Source of the DNA: CAXBNB01 sp965267535
Lineage (GTDB): Bacteria > Bacteroidota > Bacteroidia > Cytophagales > Cyclobacteriaceae
Reading direction: 5' to 3'
DNA: 64,000 bases
NCBI GenBank assembly: GCA_965267535.1
Contig: OZ254082.1
Coordinates: forward strand, 930,001-994,000
The position numbers and the translations under genes were made by a program. This document shows, piece after piece, positions 60,263-64,000 of the stretch; position 1 is the first letter of the stretch; every line of letters starts with the position of its first letter. Below the pieces are notes generated by a model, which had not been told where the DNA came from, did not search any database, and saw only the letters and a program-made list of their open reading frames with translations.

Positions 60263-60778
60263 TCAATTTGAGTGGTATATTTCTTTGTATTTGGCACTGA
60301 GGTAGGAAAGAACGTCCCCAAAACTTTCTATTACTTTCTGGTCAGAAGGGTTTATTTCTGTTCCGTCGAGCCGTAGTAGCAAAAAGCCATAAATGCCGTT
60401 GAGGCAAATTTGGATTTCGCTGGTAATAGTACCTTTAGCCAAAGCCATATTTTCGTCGATGTTTGGCTTGGCCTTTTTGTACACTGTTTGATATACTTCG
60501 TCAGTTTGTAATAGTTCGGAGCTGAGCTGATCCAGATTGGCCACTAGTTCGTGTAGTTCCTGAAGGTGGCCATGTTTTTCCAGCCCCTGATCTTTCATTT
60601 TGCCGATCAATTCCTCATAATGATTTACCTGAGATAGTTTTTCTATATTCGATACAGGCAGGTGGTTTATTACATTGTTTCCCAATCGCTCCAAGTCCAT
60701 ATCGTACGATCTGATCAGGTCTTCCTTTCGGTACATTTGCACGATATATTCTGCTACGTTTTCTGTTCTATCTGCCAT
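60263..60778 (-). CDS. DUF4924 family protein
   Basis: The 171-residue soluble, mostly helical protein has TENVAEYIVQMYRKEDLIRS at the N-terminus and the C-terminal ALAKGTITSEIQICLNGIYG, FLLLRLDGTEINPSDQKVIE and VLSYLSAKYKEIYHSN stretches. These match the Bacteroidota-specific DUF4924 family, whose function is unknown. It lies 98 bases upstream of the glycosyltransferase gene. A -7-like element, TAGTTTTG on the reverse strand, is at 60798-60805, 20 bases before its start. Confidence 0.85.
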   Translation of the reverse strand: MADRTENVAEYIVQMYRKEDLIRSYDMDLERLGNNVINHLPVSNIEKLSQVNHYEELIGKMKDQGLEKHGHLQELHELVANLDQLSSELLQTDEVYQTVYKKAKPNIDENMALAKGTITSEIQICLNGIYGFLLLRLDGTEINPSDQKVIESFGDVLSYLSAKYKEIYHSN

Positions 60779-60797
60779 ATAATAAGGTGTTTTCGGG

Positions 60798-60805
60798 CAA
60801 AACTA
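60798..60805 (-). promoter_or_regulatory. Candidate -7 element for DUF4924 gene
   Basis: On the reverse strand this reads TAGTTTTG, matching TAnnTTTG, 20 bases before the start codon. There is no recognisable -33 element. Confidence 0.4.
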
Positions 60806-60924
60806 GAAAGCCCATACGGCTTAAATAAGTATTCGGGTCAAAAACTTTTTGCTTCTTCCAAAAACAGGATTTTTACTAAATTTTAATCTTTGAATTTTCG
60901 ATCTTTTCTTTCATACTTATTTCC

Positions 60925-60932
60925 TATTTTTG
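60925..60932 (+). promoter_or_regulatory. Candidate -7 element for lepA-folD-queE
   Basis: TATTTTTG matches TAnnTTTG and leaves a leader of about 85 bases before the lepA ATG. No -33 element fits at 19 bases. The remaining leader bases have no clear structure. Confidence 0.45.
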
Positions 60933-61022
60933 CCTTCTTTTTAAAAAAGTGCTGAATAATCAGAATAAACGTAGCAATACCCAGGACGTCATCGGGCGGG
61001 TGTGCTGAATAGACAGGAATAG

Positions 61023-62810
61023 ATGGAGAACATTAGGAACTTTTGTATCATAGCCCACATCGATCATGGTAAGAGTACCCTGGCCGACAGGCTGTTGCAG
61101 CATACCGGTACAGTGTCTGATCGCGATATGCAGGATCAGCTGTTGGACGATATGGATCTGGAGCGGGAGCGGGGTATTACTATCAAGAGCCACGCCATTC
61201 AGATGAATTATCATTATGAAGGAAAGGATTATACACTTAACCTGATTGACACACCGGGGCACGTTGATTTTTCTTATGAGGTATCGCGCTCAATAGCCGC
61301 CTGCGAAGGAGCGCTACTTATAGTAGATGCGTCGCAGGGTATAGAGGCTCAGACTATATCTAACCTGTATCTGGCATTGGAGCACGATCTGGAAATTGTG
61401 CCCGTTCTGAACAAGATAGATTTGCCGGGAGCTATGCCCGAGGAGGTGTCGGATCAGGTTATCGATCTGATTGGCTGTGATAGAGAAGATATAATTCACG
61501 CTAGTGGAAAAGAGGGAATAGGTATAGACGATATACTGAAAGCCATAGTAGAAAAAATACCTGCACCAAAGGGAGATCCTAACGCACCATTGCAAGCGAT
61601 GATCTTCGATTCTGTCTTTAATTCGTTCAGAGGAATAGAAGTAATATTCCGCATATTTAATGGAACTATAGCCAAAGGTGACAAGGTGAAGTTTGTAAAC
61701 ACAGGCAGAACCTACGATGCAGACGAAATAGGTGTACTAAAACTCAAGCAAGAGTCGCAAAAACAAATGAGTGCTGGTAATGTAGGGTATCTCATTTCAG
61801 GTATAAAAGTAGCCAAAGAGGTGAAAGTAGGAGATACGATCACTCATGCGGATAATCCTACTAAGGAAACCATCAAGGGATTTGAGGATGTAAAGCCCAT
61901 GGTTTTTGCGGGGATTTATCCTGTAGAAACATCGGAGTATGAGGAACTCAGAGCCTCTATGGAAAAGCTGCAACTCAATGACGCTTCTCTTGTCTGGGAA
62001 CCCGAAACATCCGCAGCGCTTGGTTTTGGTTTCAGGTGCGGTTTTCTGGGTATGTTACACATGGAAATTGTGCAGGAAAGACTGGAGCGTGAGTTTAACA
62101 TGACGGTAATTACAACTGTGCCCTCGGTACAGTTCAGAGCGATAAAGTCAGATGGTGCGGTACAGTTGATCAATGCGCCATCCGAAATGCCTGATCCTAC
62201 GAAAATCAGCCACATTGAAGAACCTTACATACGTGCACAGATCATCACCAAAGCCGATTTTATCGGACCGGTCATATCCTTGTGTATAGATAAGCGTGGA
62301 GAAATCAAAAATCAGGTGTACCTGACAGCCGATAGGGTAGAGTTAACTTTTGAGTTGCCACTGGCTGAGATAGTATTTGATTTTTTCGACAAACTCAAAA
62401 CCATCTCCAGAGGATATGCATCGCTGGATTATGAATTGATAGGGTCAAAAGCTTCTAAGATGGTGAAGCTCGACATCATGCTGAACGGAGAGCCGGTGGA
62501 TGCCCTTTCTGCCATTGTACACAGAGACAAGGCTTACGAGTGGGGCAAGCGCCTGTGTGAAAAACTAAGAGAGCTACTCCCACGCCAGATGTTTGAAATA
62601 GCGATACAGGCATCAATTGGTACTAAAATTATAGCAAGAGAAACTGTAAAAGCCATGCGTAAAAATGTGTTGGCAAAATGTTACGGGGGAGATATTTCGC
62701 GTAAGCGTAAGCTCCTCGAAAAACAAAAGAAAGGTAAGAAGAGAATGCGCCAGGTAGGCAATGTGGAGATTCCACAGGATGCGTTTATGGCTGTATTAAA
62801 ATTGGAATAA
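61023..62810 (+). CDS. lepA: Elongation factor 4 (LepA)
   Basis: LepA is a ribosome-associated GTPase related to EF-G that acts in ribosome biogenesis or back-translocation. The 595-residue protein has the P-loop AHIDHGKSTLADRLL near residues 11-25, DTPGHVDFSYEV and NKIDLPGA, then the LepA-specific C-terminal domain ending KCYGGDISRKRKLLEKQKKG and RQVGNVEIPQDAFMAVL in pieces. folD follows 5 bases later, so the three genes from here to queE probably share a transcript. Confidence 0.97.
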   Translation: MENIRNFCIIAHIDHGKSTLADRLLQHTGTVSDRDMQDQLLDDMDLERERGITIKSHAIQMNYHYEGKDYTLNLIDTPGHVDFSYEVSRSIAACEGALLIVDASQGIEAQTISNLYLALEHDLEIVPVLNKIDLPGAMPEEVSDQVIDLIGCDREDIIHASGKEGIGIDDILKAIVEKIPAPKGDPNAPLQAMIFDSVFNSFRGIEVIFRIFNGTIAKGDKVKFVNTGRTYDADEIGVLKLKQESQKQMSAGNVGYLISGIKVAKEVKVGDTITHADNPTKETIKGFEDVKPMVFAGIYPVETSEYEELRASMEKLQLNDASLVWEPETSAALGFGFRCGFLGMLHMEIVQERLEREFNMTVITTVPSVQFRAIKSDGAVQLINAPSEMPDPTKISHIEEPYIRAQIITKADFIGPVISLCIDKRGEIKNQVYLTADRVELTFELPLAEIVFDFFDKLKTISRGYASLDYELIGSKASKMVKLDIMLNGEPVDALSAIVHRDKAYEWGKRLCEKLRELLPRQMFEIAIQASIGTKIIARETVKAMRKNVLAKCYGGDISRKRKLLEKQKKGKKRMRQVGNVEIPQDAFMAVLKLE

Positions 62811-62815
62811 TAGCA

Positions 62816-63685
62816 ATGGCTACATTATTAGACGGTAAAAAAATCTCCTCAGAAATAAAGGCTGAGATCAAATCGGAAGTTCAGGAAATGAGGGAGAGCG
62901 GTCAGCGTGCCCCTCACTTGGCCATCATCATAGTAGGCGATGATGGAGCAAGCCATACTTATGTAGATGGTAAGATAAAAGCATGTAAAGCTGTAGGGTT
63001 TGATTACACCCTCATGCAGTTTGCAGCTACTATATCTGAAGAAAAGCTGCTAAAGCATGTGGCCCGGCTCAATTCGGACGCAGACATAGATGGCTTTATT
63101 GTTCAATTGCCTTTGCCGGAGCATATTTCTGTAGAGAAAGTTACAGCCAGTATATCTCCAGAAAAAGATGTGGATGGTTTTGTAAACGAAAACTTTGGTA
63201 GCATTACCTCACAAAATCCTCTGTTGATGCCAGCTACGCCATTTGGAGTTATGGAGTTGATGGGGCGATACGATATAGAGACCAAGGGAAAAAACTGTGT
63301 CATAGTAGGAGCAAGTCGTTTGGTTGGTGCACCTCTAGGATTGATGATGTCTCATGCCGGACATGCTACCGTTACCCTTTGCCATAAACACACCAAGGAT
63401 CTGGCAGCACATACCCGTGAGGCGGATATATTGGTAGTAGCAGTAGGAAAGCCCGGTCTGATTACTGCCGATATGGTAAAAGAAGGAGCCGTAGTGATAG
63501 ATGTAGGAACCACACGGGTAGCGGATAAGACCAAAAAATCAGGTTTTAGGCTTTCGGGTGATGTGGATTTTGAGCAGGTTTCCAAAAAAGCAAGCTTTAT
63601 CACGCCCGTGCCTGGAGGAGTAGGCCCTATGACAATAGCGTCGCTAATGATCAACACTTTGCGCGCAGCGCAAAACAAAGAGTAA
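62816..63685 (+). CDS. folD: Methylenetetrahydrofolate dehydrogenase/cyclohydrolase
   Basis: FolD converts 5,10-methylene-THF to 10-formyl-THF in one-carbon metabolism. The 289-residue protein has the catalytic-region YVDGKIKACKAVGFD with the active-site lysine, SPEKDVDGFVNENF, the NADP-binding CVIVGASRLVGAPLGLMMSH, and the C-terminal TPVPGGVGPMTIASLMINTL. Its length is normal. The queE ATG follows 4 bases after its stop. Confidence 0.97.
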   Translation: MATLLDGKKISSEIKAEIKSEVQEMRESGQRAPHLAIIIVGDDGASHTYVDGKIKACKAVGFDYTLMQFAATISEEKLLKHVARLNSDADIDGFIVQLPLPEHISVEKVTASISPEKDVDGFVNENFGSITSQNPLLMPATPFGVMELMGRYDIETKGKNCVIVGASRLVGAPLGLMMSHAGHATVTLCHKHTKDLAAHTREADILVVAVGKPGLITADMVKEGAVVIDVGTTRVADKTKKSGFRLSGDVDFEQVSKKASFITPVPGGVGPMTIASLMINTLRAAQNKE

Positions 63686-63689
63686 GCCT

Positions 63690-64000
63690 ATGGCTTATAT
63701 TCCAAAAAAAGCGGACAAGCTCCCTATAATGGAGATTTTTTATTCCGTTCAGGGGGAAGGTTTTCATTCGGGAAAGCCAGCTGTGTTTGTGCGGTTGGGA
63801 GGATGCGATGTGGGGTGTCACTGGTGTGATGTGAAAGAATCCTGGAATGAAAACGATCATCCTTTCCTGACTGTAGAGCAGATAGTCAGTCAGGTGGATG
63901 CGTATGGTGCACATACCGTCATAGTTACCGGAGGTGAGCCTCTGATGTATAATCTCGATGAGCTGACGGCATCCCTTCACAAATCCGGTTATCAATTGCA
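63690..64000 (+). CDS. queE: 7-carboxy-7-deazaguanine synthase, 3'-truncated by window edge
   Basis: QueE is the radical SAM enzyme that makes the deazaguanine core of queuosine from carboxytetrahydropterin. The 103 complete codons visible give the start MAYIPKKADKLPIMEIFYSV, the QGEGFHSGKP segment, the iron-sulfur motif CDVGCHWC (C39, C43, C46) with the CX3CX2C spacing, and VTGGEPLMY. The rest lies beyond position 64000. It is co-directional with folD and begins 4 bases after it. Confidence 0.9.
   Translation, partial: MAYIPKKADKLPIMEIFYSVQGEGFHSGKPAVFVRLGGCDVGCHWCDVKESWNENDHPFLTVEQIVSQVDAYGAHTVIVTGGEPLMYNLDELTASLHKSGYQL

Overview
The window is chromosomal DNA of a Bacteroidota bacterium, most likely from the Cytophagales branch, although genus cannot be fixed from sequence alone. 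The evidence is a rpoC-DUF3467-rpsL-rpsG-fusA-rpsJ arrangement, promoters of the TTTG-N19-TAnnTTTG type, A-rich leaders without Shine-Dalgarno sequences, cysteine-poor L36 and S14, type IX secretion sorting domains (types A and B), a PorP/SprF protein and many Bacteroidota-type lipoprotein signals.

Layout. (1) 1-24304, forward: the 3' part of rpoC, a small DUF3467 gene, the str genes, and the S10, spc and alpha ribosomal-protein clusters through rpoA and rplQ, then carA and eno. This is the expression core, with terminators after DUF3467, rpsJ and rplQ, so rplC begins a new transcription unit. (2) 24456-32765, reverse: YwbE-family protein, a DMT transporter, a predicted outer-membrane protein, an S9 peptidase, an Asp-box protein with a type A sorting domain, a NUDIX hydrolase and a small secreted protein. 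(3) 32900-40032: a 1733-residue surface protein with a type B sorting domain, transcribed divergently from a PorP/SprF protein, then a membrane protein. (4) 40063-46594, reverse: a compact five-gene operon rich in lipoproteins, a voltage-gated-type potassium channel with a zinc-ribbon tail, a lipoprotein MsrA and a glutaryl-CoA dehydrogenase-type enzyme. (5) 46729-55503, forward: a YwqK/MORN-repeat protein, a large heme-binding CxxCH lipoprotein paired with an FG-GAP lipoprotein, a FAD oxidoreductase and a CoA-binding protein. (6) 55508-60778, reverse: an AlbA-type regulator with a tandem repeat, an arsenosugar biosynthesis locus (ArsM, radical SAM ArsS, AhpD-like protein, TIGR04282-type glycosyltransferase) and a DUF4924 gene. 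(7) 61023-64000, forward: lepA, folD and the start of queE.

The most interesting system is the arsenosugar locus. Trivalent arsenic would be methylated by ArsM, modified by radical SAM ArsS and probably glycosylated, with an AhpD-like partner of unknown role. The arsS and arsM frames are separated only by one in-frame TGA. No ArsR repressor or arsenite efflux gene is visible in the window.

No tRNA, rRNA, CRISPR array, insertion sequence or prophage was recognised. No gene-free stretch exceeds 300 bases. The largest are 60779-61022, 4411-4644, 38102-38328 and 21693-21914. They hold the promoters and terminators listed; the rest of each shows nothing I can interpret.
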